A DNA stretch of 64,000 bases. It comes from Marinobacter fuscus (GTDB lineage Bacteria > Pseudomonadota > Gammaproteobacteria > Pseudomonadales > Oleiphilaceae). Positions 38,655 through 48,848 of this stretch are shown here, piece after piece. The DNA lies in NCBI RefSeq assembly GCF_003007675.1, contig NZ_PXNP01000076.1, positions 124,001 to 188,000 on the forward strand, in the 5' to 3' direction. A program made the position numbers and the translations under genes. Positions within the stretch are counted from its first letter, which is position 1. Each line of letters opens with the position of its first letter. The notes beneath the pieces were generated by a model. The model was given only the letters and a program-made list of their open reading frames with translations. It made no database searches and was not told the origin of the DNA.

Positions 38655-39380
38655 TCAGTGCGGGGAGCCGGTTCTGGCAAAGCCGTGAACCCACTCCGGA
38701 AAAACGATGAATATCTGCCGGTCGTCACTGCGTTTCAGGTCGGCCAGTGCCGCCAGGCAGGGTTCGCCAGCAGCCGAACCCAGCGGCTGTTCGGCATACC
38801 AGCCTGCGCCTGAAACCTCGGCGCCTTGCCAGGTAATGGTCAGCCCCTGGGCTTCAAGAAACGGCGTTACCAGCCCCAGCTCCGACACCGCAGCATGGGT
38901 ATTATTGTGCAACAACAAGCCCAGAGCAGAGCTGAAGTCCCCAGCCTCGTAACGCTGGCCCTTATCCGGCCGGACACCCTGCTGTGCCAGGGCTGCCAGC
39001 GCCAGGCTGCCGGACAGCGGATCGGCACCGGCAATCAGCGATACACCCCGCCCCTCCAACTCGGCCAGCGAACCGACGCCAGCGGTCTTGCGGGTTACCC
39101 AGACCGGTACTGGCAACTCGCCAACCCGGTTCAGAGCAGTCAATACCAGCCGCCCTTCTGTTACAGCGGGCCGGTACACCAAATCAGCCGCCTGGCGCTG
39201 GTTGAAGCCCAGTTCCACCTCGCAGTTGCGGCTGGCCAGGTACTTATGCAATCGATAACCGGCCACGGTGGTGGAGCGGGCGTCGGTGCTTACATTCAGC
39301 CGAAGTGGTTCGCCCGCCTGGGTAAGCCCGGCGGCGAACAACCCCGCCGCCAGCAGCCATCCACTTCGAACAGGTGTCAC
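38655..39380 (-). CDS. PhnD-like periplasmic binding protein in the nir operon
   Basis: A 241-residue protein with a signal peptide (SGWLLAAGLFAAGLTQA) and a fold resembling phosphate/phosphonate-type (PhnD) binding proteins: LTALNRVGELPVPVWV, LAELEGRGVSLIAGADPLSG, and AVSELGLV. No ABC permease or ATPase accompanies it. The GTG start at 39380 abuts the nirF stop (TAAGTG), so it is in the operon. Standalone PhnD-like proteins occur as sensors or partners of other enzymes. Here a role in periplasmic NirS or heme d1 maturation is possible but not shown. Confidence 0.7.
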   Translation of the reverse strand: MTPVRSGWLLAAGLFAAGLTQAGEPLRLNVSTDARSTTVAGYRLHKYLASRNCEVELGFNQRQAADLVYRPAVTEGRLVLTALNRVGELPVPVWVTRKTAGVGSLAELEGRGVSLIAGADPLSGSLALAALAQQGVRPDKGQRYEAGDFSSALGLLLHNNTHAAVSELGLVTPFLEAQGLTITWQGAEVSGAGWYAEQPLGSAAGEPCLAALADLKRSDDRQIFIVFPEWVHGFARTGSPH

Positions 39381-40601
39381 TTACAGGCCCAGCCTGTGGG
39401 CCCGGCTGGTAAAGAAAATACCGGACGGTTTGTGAGCTGGCAGTGTTGCCACTGGCTCCAAGGTACGGGTGCTGTAAACGGTCACCCGGTCGCTGTCCCG
39501 GGAGGATACCCAGACCTCTTCACCCCGGGGCGTGAACTCCATATGCAGTACCGATTTGCCCGGCGCCAGCGTACGAATAATTTTCCGGGTCTGGGAATCG
39601 ATCACCTGCACCACATCATTCTTCGGATGGGCAAAGCTGACCCAGATCTGCCGATTATCCGGGCTGGACATCACAAACACCGGCTGGCCCTGCACGGGGA
39701 TGCGATCCACCATGCTCCAGTCAGTCATATTGGCAACCAGCACTTCATGACGCCCCACCGCAGGCACAAAGGCGTAGCCATCGGCAATGGCCCAACCTTC
39801 CAGATGCGGCATCTTGTAAACCGGCAACCGCTGTTCGCCCTTGCCGTAGTCCGGCAGGATGGTCTGCGCCCCCTTTTCCGGTGCCCACAAATCCATCATC
39901 GACAGACCGTCTTCACCAAACAGCCCGGCGATGTAATAACGGCCGTCGGGCGTGATCAGAGAATCGTAGGGTTCCTTGCCCGCGTCGTACCGGGCAACAT
40001 CCGGCGGTGTGGAATGCATGTCTACCGTCCAGATCTCGCCAGCCTCAAACAGGCTGAAGACAAACTGGTTACCCGGGGCATCCACCAGGCCCACCGTTTT
40101 CGACTGCCCCTGCTCACCCTCGGCATTGGTGTAGACCGCTGGAATTTCCATCAGGGTCTCCAGCGTTTCGGCATCAAAGATATTGACCCCGCCCGGTTCA
40201 TAGTTGGACACCGCCACATAGCGGCCATCCTGGGAAATCGCGCCACCAATACTGTTGCCACCCTGAATCACCCGTTCGCTGATGGTGCGGGTAAGCAAAT
40301 CGACTTTGGTGAGCCCGCCGTCACGACCAAACACATAGCCGTAACGCGCATCCCGGGAATACACCACCGAGGCATGGGACAGGTCGCCGAGCCCTTCCAC
40401 CCGGCCAAGAATTTCGTGTTCCGAATGATCAATCACCAGCACCGACCCCGTGGCCCGCTCGATAATCAGCCCCAGGTCACCCGTGCCCCGTAAAGTCACG
40501 GGTTGATCGGCAGATGAAGATGAGGAGGACGATGGCAACGACTGACAGCCCGCAAGCGCGGTGGCCAGGCTAAGTACAACAGGCGCAAGATATCGTTTCA
40601 T
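39381..40601 (-). CDS. nirF: NirF, heme d1 biosynthesis protein (lipoprotein)
   Basis: A 406-residue protein related to the d1-domain beta-propeller of NirS but without the cytochrome domain. It has a lipobox (LATALAGC, Cys19) and a Ser-rich linker. Blade motifs include ISQDGRYVAVSNYEPG, LITPDGRYYIAGLFG and MSSPDNRQIWVSFAH. NirF acts in the periplasm in a late step of heme d1 formation. Start at 40601 with AAGGA upstream. It sits 16 bp after nirC. Confidence 0.94.
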   Translation of the reverse strand: MKRYLAPVVLSLATALAGCQSLPSSSSSSSADQPVTLRGTGDLGLIIERATGSVLVIDHSEHEILGRVEGLGDLSHASVVYSRDARYGYVFGRDGGLTKVDLLTRTISERVIQGGNSIGGAISQDGRYVAVSNYEPGGVNIFDAETLETLMEIPAVYTNAEGEQGQSKTVGLVDAPGNQFVFSLFEAGEIWTVDMHSTPPDVARYDAGKEPYDSLITPDGRYYIAGLFGEDGLSMMDLWAPEKGAQTILPDYGKGEQRLPVYKMPHLEGWAIADGYAFVPAVGRHEVLVANMTDWSMVDRIPVQGQPVFVMSSPDNRQIWVSFAHPKNDVVQVIDSQTRKIIRTLAPGKSVLHMEFTPRGEEVWVSSRDSDRVTVYSTRTLEPVATLPAHKPSGIFFTSRAHRLGL

Positions 40602-40617
40602 GGGAATCCTTGAGGCA

Positions 40618-40983
40618 TCAGCGGCTTTGAAGGTCGGCGTGTTCCGGCGCAAGCAGCGCGCCGGATTTCAGTTGCTGGCTGATCCAGGCAATCTGCGGGT
40701 CCGTCAGCAGGGCTTTCCAGGGCGGCATGGCGGTACCGGGTACGCCTTCGCGGATAATGGCGGCAATGGCCAGTGCCGGCAGGCTGGCAATGTCTTCCGG
40801 CCTCAGAGGTGGCCCAAGCCCTCCCTTGAGTTTCAGCCCGTGGCAGGAACCGCAGTCCTGAATCACAAAATTCTTCAACTCGGCCTCGTTTTCCGGAGCG
40901 CCTGCGAGGGCGTTGGCCGTGATCAGCATCAAACCAGCCAGCACACTGTGCCGCCAGCGAAAGCCCGCAACGGACTTTTTCAT
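40618..40983 (-). CDS. nirC: NirC, cytochrome c55x
   Basis: A 121-residue periplasmic cytochrome: signal peptide (SVLAGLMLITANALA), one heme motif CGSCH, and a distal Met region (VPGTAMPPWK). NirC can donate electrons to NirS and is needed for heme d1 supply in some species. ATG at 40983 follows GGGAGA. It heads the leftward operon nirC-nirF-PhnD-like-norQ-small membrane protein and is divergent from nirS. Confidence 0.92.
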   Translation of the reverse strand: MKKSVAGFRWRHSVLAGLMLITANALAGAPENEAELKNFVIQDCGSCHGLKLKGGLGPPLRPEDIASLPALAIAAIIREGVPGTAMPPWKALLTDPQIAWISQQLKSGALLAPEHADLQSR

Positions 40984-41038
40984 TACAGCTCTCCCGAACG
41001 ATGTATGGCCATGCTGCAATTCCAGCAAAATCATGACC

Positions 41039-41052
41039 TTGATATTGATTAA
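41039..41052. promoter_or_regulatory. Dnr/FNR-like box on the nirC side
   Basis: TTGATATTGATTAA matches TTGATNNNNATCAA at nine of ten positions. It is 56-69 bp upstream of the nirC start, so it is placed to drive the leftward operon. Confidence 0.75.
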
Positions 41053-41093
41053 ATTTGAGCAGGGTATCCACTGGTCTTTAGATATACAGCATA

Positions 41094-41109
41094 TACCCAT
41101 GGGGAGGTA
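41094..41109. promoter_or_regulatory. NarL-like 7-2-7 heptamer pair between nirC and nirS
   Basis: TACCCAT-gg-GGAGGTA. The first heptamer fits TACYYMT perfectly; the second, read inverted, is TACCTCC (six of seven). The 7-2-7 spacing is that of NarL/NarP dimers. It lies between two Dnr boxes and could serve both directions. Confidence 0.65.
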
Positions 41110-41132
41110 CTCTCTTGAAAAGCTATCTTTTT

Positions 41133-41146
41133 CTGACATTAATCAA
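41133..41146. promoter_or_regulatory. Dnr/FNR-like box on the nirS side
   Basis: CTGACATTAATCAA keeps the full right half (ATCAA) and three of five positions on the left. It is 61-74 bp upstream of the nirS ATG. Confidence 0.7.
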
Positions 41147-41162
41147 GGCTCACAACCTATAA

Positions 41163-42935
<1,773 letters not shown>

Positions 42936-42964
42936 GCCCGGCCCCGGCCCGAAGGAGCAATCTG

Positions 42965-43429
42965 ATGAGACTGGATGCGGCAGACAGGCAACTGATCGAC
43001 AGGTACCAACGAGACCTGCCGGTTTGTGAGCGCCCCTATCAGGAAATGGCCGAAACACTGGGCCTGACCGAAGACGAGGTAATCACACGCCTGTGCCGCC
43101 TTCAGGAACAGCAGGTACTCAGCCGGGTCGGGCCGGTGTTCGAACACAGCCGGGCAGGCGCCAGCCTGCTGGCTGCCGTCGCGGCACCGGAGGCCCAGAT
43201 GGATCTGGTGGCCGCGCGCATCAATCGTGCCCCGGGGGTAAACCATAATTACGCCCGGGAGCACACCTACAACCTCTGGTTCGTGATGACCGCGCCGGAC
43301 GAAGACACGCTGGACGAACGGCTGGACGAACTGGAGCAGCAGTTGAAGCTACCCATACTCAGACTTCCGATGGTCGAGGGTTACCACATCGACCTGGGCT
43401 TTGCGATTGACTGGGAGGCTCTGCCATGA
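42965..43429 (+). CDS. nirD: NirD, siroheme decarboxylase subunit (Lrp/AsnC-like)
   Basis: A 154-residue protein with an AsnC-like N-terminal HTH (YQEMAETLGLTEDEVITRLC) and a RAM-like domain containing APGVNHNYAREHTYNLWFVM, with the His residues typical of siroheme decarboxylases rather than regulators. With the three paralogues that follow it converts siroheme to didecarboxysiroheme in heme d1 synthesis. AAGGAG precedes the ATG, 30 bp after nirS. Its stop overlaps the nirL start by 4 bp. Confidence 0.88.
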   Translation: MRLDAADRQLIDRYQRDLPVCERPYQEMAETLGLTEDEVITRLCRLQEQQVLSRVGPVFEHSRAGASLLAAVAAPEAQMDLVAARINRAPGVNHNYAREHTYNLWFVMTAPDEDTLDERLDELEQQLKLPILRLPMVEGYHIDLGFAIDWEALP

Positions 43430-43962
43430 ATGTGCCCGCCAGCAACCAGCCCCAAAATTTTTTACTGGATCCGCAGGCCGTGAGCGCCTGGGGATTGCTC
43501 CGTTTGCGGGAACAACTGGAAAACGGCCTGCCGCTGACCCCCCGGCCCTACCAGACACTGGCCGAGCGTACCGGATTAAGCGAGCCGCAAGTTATGGACG
43601 CCATTCAACAATGGCAGACCCAAGGCCTGATCAAGCGCCTGGGGCTGGTGGTCAAACACCGCACCCTCGGCTACCGGGCCAACGCCATGGTGGTTTGGGA
43701 TGTTCCCGATGAACAGGTGGGCATTCTGGGCAAGACCTTTGCCTCAGTGCCCTTTGTCACCCTTTGCTACCAGCGCCCCAGGCGGCTTCCAGACTGGCCC
43801 TACAACCTGTTTTGCATGATTCACGGAGTCAATCGGGATCGTGTGCTCGGACAACTGGACACCATGATCCGGGAACAAGGATTACAGCACATCCCGCACG
43901 CCGTACTTTTCAGCAACAAAGCCTATCTTCAGCGCGGAGGCCGCTATGTCAGCAATTGCTGA
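43426..43962 (+). CDS. nirL: NirL, siroheme decarboxylase subunit
   Basis: A 178-residue paralogue of NirD, with HTH-like LAERTGLSEPQVMDAIQQW and the catalytic region FVTLCYQRPRRLPDWPYNLF. The start overlaps nirD (ATGA) and the stop overlaps nirG by 17 bp, so the four genes are tightly coupled. Assignment of the letter is by order (nirD-L-G-H, as in Pseudomonas). Confidence 0.86.
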   Translation: MNVPASNQPQNFLLDPQAVSAWGLLRLREQLENGLPLTPRPYQTLAERTGLSEPQVMDAIQQWQTQGLIKRLGLVVKHRTLGYRANAMVVWDVPDEQVGILGKTFASVPFVTLCYQRPRRLPDWPYNLFCMIHGVNRDRVLGQLDTMIREQGLQHIPHAVLFSNKAYLQRGGRYVSNC

Positions 43963-44437
43963 ACGCAAGGATGCCGATTTACCCCTGCCCGAATTCACGC
44001 CGCTGGAACGGGCCATTATCAACCGTCTGCAGTACGGTTTACCGCTAACCCGCACACCCTACAAAGACGTTGCCAACGAACTGGGCGTGTCAGAAACCAC
44101 CTTGCTGCAACATCTGAAAGCGTTGCTCGACAACGGCACTCTCACCCGCTTCGGCCCCATGTTCCACGCGGGCGAAATGGGCGGCGGGCTGACCCTGGCC
44201 GCCATGCGGATTCCGCAACAGGATTTTGTCCGGGTAACCGAGCAGGTCAACAGCTTTCCCGAAGTGGCACACAACTACCGCCGCGAACACGAGTTGAACA
44301 TGTGGTTTGTACTGGCCACGGAAACCCCGGAAGGCATTGCCGAAACCATTGAGCGAATCGAGTCGCTCACCGGCTATCCGGTCTACAACATGCCCAAGGA
44401 GCAGGAGTTCCATGTCCACCTCCACTTTGAAGTCTGA
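43946..44437 (+). CDS. nirG: NirG, siroheme decarboxylase subunit
   Basis: A 163-residue AsnC-like protein with VANELGVSETTLLQHLKALL and the region FPEVAHNYRREHELNMWFVL, which closely resembles NirD. GGAGG precedes its ATG inside nirL. The last 26 bp overlap nirH. NirD/NirG-type and NirL/NirH-type subunits pair to form the decarboxylase. Confidence 0.86.
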   Translation: MSAIAERKDADLPLPEFTPLERAIINRLQYGLPLTRTPYKDVANELGVSETTLLQHLKALLDNGTLTRFGPMFHAGEMGGGLTLAAMRIPQQDFVRVTEQVNSFPEVAHNYRREHELNMWFVLATETPEGIAETIERIESLTGYPVYNMPKEQEFHVHLHFEV

Positions 44438-44930
44438 GCCTTTAAGCGCAGAGGATCGGCAACTGATTCTGGCCACCCAATCCGGCCTGCCCCTGGTACC
44501 CGACCCATGGGCCGAACTGGGCGAACAGCTGGACATGCCTGCCGACGAAGTTCTTTCCCGCTTCCAGCAAATGCAGCAGAGCGGCGTGATTCGCCGGGTT
44601 GCGGCAGTGCCGGATCACTACCGGCTGGGCTACCGGTTCAACGGCATGACCGTCTGGGATGTGCGGGATAATGACATCGCCATGCTGGGCGAAAGGGTCG
44701 GCTGCCTGCCCTTTGTCAGCCATTGCTACCAACGGCCCCGGCACCTGCCCTACTGGAGCTACAACCTGTTTGCCATGGTGCACGGCACCAGCCGGGACGA
44801 AGTGGAACACAAGGCCGGGCTGATTCGCGAAGTACTGGGCGGTGCCTGTTCCGGACACACCATTCTGTACAGTTCTGCCATCCTGAAGAAAACTGGATTA
44901 CGGCTGAGAAAACAAGCAGATAAGCAATAG
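44412..44930 (+). CDS. nirH: NirH, siroheme decarboxylase subunit
   Basis: A 172-residue paralogue closest to NirL, with FVSHCYQRPRHLPYWSYNLF and the C-terminal SGHTILYSSAILKKTGLR. I chose the ATG at 44412 because GGAG lies 5 nt upstream and MSTSTLKSEPLSAEDRQLI aligns with relatives; the frame is open further upstream. A 133-bp gap separates it from nirJ, with no clear promoter. Confidence 0.86.
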   Translation: MSTSTLKSEPLSAEDRQLILATQSGLPLVPDPWAELGEQLDMPADEVLSRFQQMQQSGVIRRVAAVPDHYRLGYRFNGMTVWDVRDNDIAMLGERVGCLPFVSHCYQRPRHLPYWSYNLFAMVHGTSRDEVEHKAGLIREVLGGACSGHTILYSSAILKKTGLRLRKQADKQ

Positions 44931-45063
44931 CACGTACCCCCTGACCTACTCCATCAAAGGTATGGATACAGGCCACAGACAGGGGGATAGTTGGAAGGGT
45001 AGAGAGCTGCAAAAGGCCCGCCCGGAGAGGCAGACATGCCACTCCTGATGAGAGAGAGAACTT

Positions 45064-46263
45064 ATGTTTCGCATGACTCGTTACATCAAAAGTCTGATGA
45101 ACCCGGCGCCGGTGCGCCCGGTGCCCAAGCCCAGCGGCCCGGTGGTGATCTGGAACCTGATCCGCCGCTGCAACCTCACCTGCAAACACTGCTATTCCAT
45201 CTCTGCTGACATCGACTTCAAGGGCGAGCTGAGCACCCAGGAAGTCTACAAGGTCATGGACGATCTCAAGGTCTTCGGGGTTCCGGTACTGATTCTCTCC
45301 GGCGGCGAACCTTTAATGCGCCCGGACATTTTCGACATCTCACACCGCGCCAAAGCCATGGGCTTTTACGTGGGGCTGTCCACCAACGGCACCCTGATCA
45401 CCGAAGAGAACATCGACAAGATTGCCGAGGTGGGTTACGACTACGTGGGCATCAGCATCGACGGCCTGGAGCAGACCCACGACGAGTTCCGCCAGAAGAA
45501 AGGGGCTTTCAGGGAATCCATGCACGCGGTGGCCCTGTGCAAACAGGCGGGCATCAAGGTGGGCCTGCGCTTTACCCTGACCCAGGACAACTACCCCGAA
45601 CTGCCCGCCATGCTCGAGATGCTGGATGAGCATCAGATCGACAAGTTCTATCTGTCGCACCTGAATTACTCCGGCCGGGGCGGCCGCAACAAGAAGCGCG
45701 ATGCCTGGTACGACATGACCCGCGAGGCCATGACCCTGCTGTTCAACCACTGCCACAACGAACTGCAGCGGGGTATTGAACGGGAATACGTTACCGGCAA
45801 CAACGATGCCGACGGCCCCTTCCTGATTGAATGGGCCAAAGAGCACTATCCCGACCAGGTGGAGGCGCTCACCCAACGGCTGACCAACTGGGGTGGCAAC
45901 TCCTCCGGTGTGAACATCTCCAACATCGACAACCTGGGCGTGGTGCATCCAGACACCTTCTGGTGGGATCACAACCTGGGCAGCGTGCGAGAGACGCCTT
46001 TCTCGAAGATCTGGTCTGAAACCACCGATCCATTGATGCAGGGTTTCCGCCAGCACCCACGGCCTGTGAAAGGCCGCTGTGCCGACTGCAAGTTCCTGAC
46101 AATCTGCAACGGCAATACCCGGGTGAGGGCCTACAACGTCTCCGGCGACTTCTGGGAAGAAGACCCCGGCTGCTACCTCACCAACGAAGAAATCGGCGTG
46201 GTGGACACCACCCCGAGACGGGTCGCCGCACCGGTGATCGAAATTCCGGTTCACAACCTGTAA
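45064..46263 (+). CDS. nirJ: NirJ, radical SAM heme d1 biosynthesis enzyme
   Basis: A 399-residue protein. The radical-SAM cluster motif is [10 protein letters not shown] (about residues 36-45) and the SAM-binding [13 protein letters not shown] follows. A C-terminal SPASM-like cluster is in [20 protein letters not shown] and later [10 protein letters not shown]. NirJ replaces two propionate groups by carbonyls on the d1 precursor. GAGAGAGAG lies before the ATG. Confidence 0.95.
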   Translation: MFRMTRYIKSLMNPAPVRPVPKPSGPVVIWNLIRRCNLTCKHCYSISADIDFKGELSTQEVYKVMDDLKVFGVPVLILSGGEPLMRPDIFDISHRAKAMGFYVGLSTNGTLITEENIDKIAEVGYDYVGISIDGLEQTHDEFRQKKGAFRESMHAVALCKQAGIKVGLRFTLTQDNYPELPAMLEMLDEHQIDKFYLSHLNYSGRGGRNKKRDAWYDMTREAMTLLFNHCHNELQRGIEREYVTGNNDADGPFLIEWAKEHYPDQVEALTQRLTNWGGNSSGVNISNIDNLGVVHPDTFWWDHNLGSVRETPFSKIWSETTDPLMQGFRQHPRPVKGRCADCKFLTICNGNTRVRAYNVSGDFWEEDPGCYLTNEEIGVVDTTPRRVAAPVIEIPVHNL

Positions 46264-46274
46264 GGAACTGTGCC

Positions 46275-47132
46275 ATGACCACAAACACCCGAAAGAAGTG
46301 CCTGGTGGAGTTCCAGTTAGCGGAACAACCCTTGCGGGCCGGTGAGGTTGCCATTGTCGGCGCAGGCCCGGGAGATCCGGGGCTGTTAACGCTGCGCGCC
46401 CTGATGCTGATTCAGCAGGCCGACGCCATTGTGTACGACCGCCTGGTATCGCCGCAGATTATGGAACTGGTGAACCCGAGGGCCGAGCGCATTCACGTGG
46501 GCAAAGCCAGCGGCTGCCACTTTGTTCCCCAGGAAGAAACTAACGAACTGCTGGTACAACTGGCCATCCAGCAACGCCGGGTGGTTCGGCTGAAAGGGGG
46601 CGACCCGTATATCTTCGGCCGAGGTGGCGAAGAGGCTGAGTTTCTGGTCGATAACGACATCGACTTTCAGGTTGTCCCGGGCATCACCTCCGCCGCCGGA
46701 TGTGCGTCTTACTGTGGCATTCCCCTTACCCATCGTGATTATGCCCAGAGCGTGACGTTCGTTACCGGCCACCGCAAGGCCGACCAGACGCTGGAGCTGA
46801 ACTGGCAGGTGCTGGCCGCGCCGGGGCAGACGCGAGTGTTCTACATGGGCCTGCACAACGCCCCGACCATCGTCCGGGAACTGACCGCCCACGGCCTGTC
46901 CGGGGCTTGCCCGGTGGCGCTGGTGGAGCGTGGCACCACGCCTCTGCAACACATGACAGTGACCACCCTGGACGACCTGGTGGCTACCATCGACCGGGAA
47001 GGCTTTCAGCCACCAACACTGATCATTGTCGGCGAAGTGGTACAACTGGCAGACAAGCTGGCCCGCCCCGCCCTGGCTGGCTGGCACAGCGCCCTCGCCG
47101 GGCCGGTCGCCGCCAGTCGCACCTCTGCATAA
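46275..47132 (+). CDS. nirE: NirE, uroporphyrinogen-III C-methyltransferase
   Basis: A 285-residue SUMT that methylates uroporphyrinogen III to precorrin-2, the first committed step to heme d1. Family signatures are [19 protein letters not shown] (AdoMet site), [21 protein letters not shown] and [23 protein letters not shown]. It is the stand-alone form, without CysG dehydrogenase/chelatase domains. AAGGAA precedes the ATG, 11 bp after nirJ. Confidence 0.94.
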   Translation: MTTNTRKKCLVEFQLAEQPLRAGEVAIVGAGPGDPGLLTLRALMLIQQADAIVYDRLVSPQIMELVNPRAERIHVGKASGCHFVPQEETNELLVQLAIQQRRVVRLKGGDPYIFGRGGEEAEFLVDNDIDFQVVPGITSAAGCASYCGIPLTHRDYAQSVTFVTGHRKADQTLELNWQVLAAPGQTRVFYMGLHNAPTIVRELTAHGLSGACPVALVERGTTPLQHMTVTTLDDLVATIDREGFQPPTLIIVGEVVQLADKLARPALAGWHSALAGPVAASRTSA

Positions 47133-47169
47133 ACCTGTACCACCGCTGAACAACCAGGAGCAGTCACTG

Positions 47170-48678
47170 GTGAACCTGAACCAAACCCGCACACACCTGG
47201 CCGGAATCCTGATTCTGGCCAGCAGCCTGATGCCCACTCCGCTACTGGCGGCAACAAGCTCAGACACTGAAACCCTGTATTTGCAGCAATGTGCTGCCTG
47301 CCACGGCCCGGATCGCCTGGGCGGCATGGGCCCGGCCCTGCTGCCGGAAAACCTCGGGCGACTGAAGGCGAGCCAGGCGGAAAAAGTCATTCGCGAGGGC
47401 CGCCCCGCCACCCAGATGGCAGGCTACGCCAAGATCCTGAACGATCAGCAGATCAGTGCCCTGACGGACTTCATCTATCAGCCACCAAGCCACGAGCTGA
47501 AATGGGGCGAAGCAGAAATCCGCAACAGCCGGGAAGTCAGCCATGCCCAGGGTTCCCTGCCGGACAAGCCGGTGTTCGACGCCGATCTGATGAACCTGTT
47601 CCTGGTGGTGGAGATTGGTGACCATCACGTCACCCTGCTGAACGGCGACACCATGGAACCCATCCATCGCTTTGCCAGCCGGTTTGCCCTGCACGGCGGC
47701 CCGAAGTACAGCCCCGATGGCCGCTACGTGTATTTTGGCTCCCGGGACGGCTGGATCACCAAATACGACATATACAACCTGAAGGTGGTGGCGGAAGTCC
47801 GGGCCGGCATCAACATGCGTAACATTGCCGTGTCTGCCGACGGCCACTACGTGATGGCCGCCAACTACTTACCCCACACCCTGGTGTTGTTCAATGCCGC
47901 CAATCTGGAAATGCTGGATTTTATTCCGGTACAGAACAGCCAGGGCGACAGCTCCCGGGTGAGCGCCGTCTACACCGCCCCACCCAGAGGCAGCTTTATC
48001 GCCGCACTGAAAGACATCCCTGAAGCCTGGGAAATCACCGTTGAAAATCGCAAAGCGGCTGTACGACGGATGACCACCGACACCCTGCTGGATGACTTCT
48101 TTTTCGACCCCGGCTACCAGCACCTGATCGGTGCCGCCCGGGACGGCAAGCACGGCGTGGTGATTGACCTGGACAGCGGTACCACCACCGCCGAACTGCC
48201 CCTGCCCGGCATGCCTCACCTGGGCTCCGGCATCACCTGGGAATATGAAGGCCGCCGGGTAATGGCGACTCCGCACTTCCGGGCTGGTGCCATTTCCATC
48301 ATCGACATGGACACCTGGGAAGTGATCAAAACCCTGGAGACCGAAGGCCCGGGCTTCTTCATGCGCAGTCACGAAAATTCCCGTTACGCCTGGGCCGATG
48401 TGTTCTTCGGGCCCAACGCCGACAAAGTGCACATCATCGACAAGCAGACCCTGGAAATCGTCAAAACACTGCAACCGGAGCCCGGCAAGGTGGCCGCCCA
48501 CGTGGAGTTTGACCGCCACGGCGAGAAGCTGCTGCTGAGCATCTGGGATGACGACGGTGCGGTGATCGTTTACGACGCCGACAGCCTTGAGGAAGAAAAA
48601 CGCATTCCAATGAAAAAGCCGTCCGGCAAATACAATGTCTGGAACAAGATCAACTACGAAGAGGGCACCAGCCATTGA
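47170..48678 (+). CDS. nirN: NirN, dihydro-heme d1 dehydrogenase (cd1-like)
   Basis: A 502-residue periplasmic relative of NirS: signal peptide (LAGILILASSLMPTPLLAA), a c-heme domain with CAACHG, and a d1-type propeller (YSPDGRYVYFGSRDGWITKYD, FLDPGYQ-type strands, GMPHLGSGITWEYEGRRV). NirN completes heme d1 by introducing the acrylate double bond and can pass it on to NirS. The start is GTG at 47170 with AGGAG 9 nt upstream; an in-frame ATG lies inside nirE and lacks a signal peptide. It is the last gene of the nirS operon. Confidence 0.92.
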   Translation: MNLNQTRTHLAGILILASSLMPTPLLAATSSDTETLYLQQCAACHGPDRLGGMGPALLPENLGRLKASQAEKVIREGRPATQMAGYAKILNDQQISALTDFIYQPPSHELKWGEAEIRNSREVSHAQGSLPDKPVFDADLMNLFLVVEIGDHHVTLLNGDTMEPIHRFASRFALHGGPKYSPDGRYVYFGSRDGWITKYDIYNLKVVAEVRAGINMRNIAVSADGHYVMAANYLPHTLVLFNAANLEMLDFIPVQNSQGDSSRVSAVYTAPPRGSFIAALKDIPEAWEITVENRKAAVRRMTTDTLLDDFFFDPGYQHLIGAARDGKHGVVIDLDSGTTTAELPLPGMPHLGSGITWEYEGRRVMATPHFRAGAISIIDMDTWEVIKTLETEGPGFFMRSHENSRYAWADVFFGPNADKVHIIDKQTLEIVKTLQPEPGKVAAHVEFDRHGEKLLLSIWDDDGAVIVYDADSLEEEKRIPMKKPSGKYNVWNKINYEEGTSH

Positions 48679-48686
48679 CACCCCGG

Positions 48687-48706
48687 GGCGGGCTGCGCCC
48701 GCCTTT
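48687..48706 (+). terminator. Terminator of the nirS-nirN operon
   Basis: GGCGGGC-tgc-GCCCGCC forms a perfect 7-bp stem followed by TTTAT, 8 bp past the nirN stop. A second GC stem (ACGGCCC...GGGCCGT, about 48714-48741) follows closely. Confidence 0.8.
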
Positions 48707-48816
48707 ATCCTCATACGGCCCGACTGGTCTCGCCGGGCCGTAGTTGCTCTTATCGATTCCGTCAAACAGCCTTAATGGTTTAAGTCATTTCGTTCTTTCC
48801 AACTATGGTAGGATAA

Positions 48817-48830
48817 TTGATCTACGCCAA
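48817..48830. promoter_or_regulatory. Dnr/FNR-like site in the leader of the Crp/Fnr gene
   Basis: TTGATCTACGCCAA matches TTGATNNNNATCAA at eight of ten positions. It ends 18 bp before the regulator's ATG. The position suits autoregulation, more likely repression than activation, but this is only a suggestion. Confidence 0.4.
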
Positions 48831-48848
48831 CGCAGTAGGGAACAAGAT

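Noticed and set aside
38826..40493. A 555-codon open frame on the plus strand across the PhnD-like and nirF genes.
   Set aside because: It is antisense to two convincing genes, lacks any domain, and has shadow-type composition.
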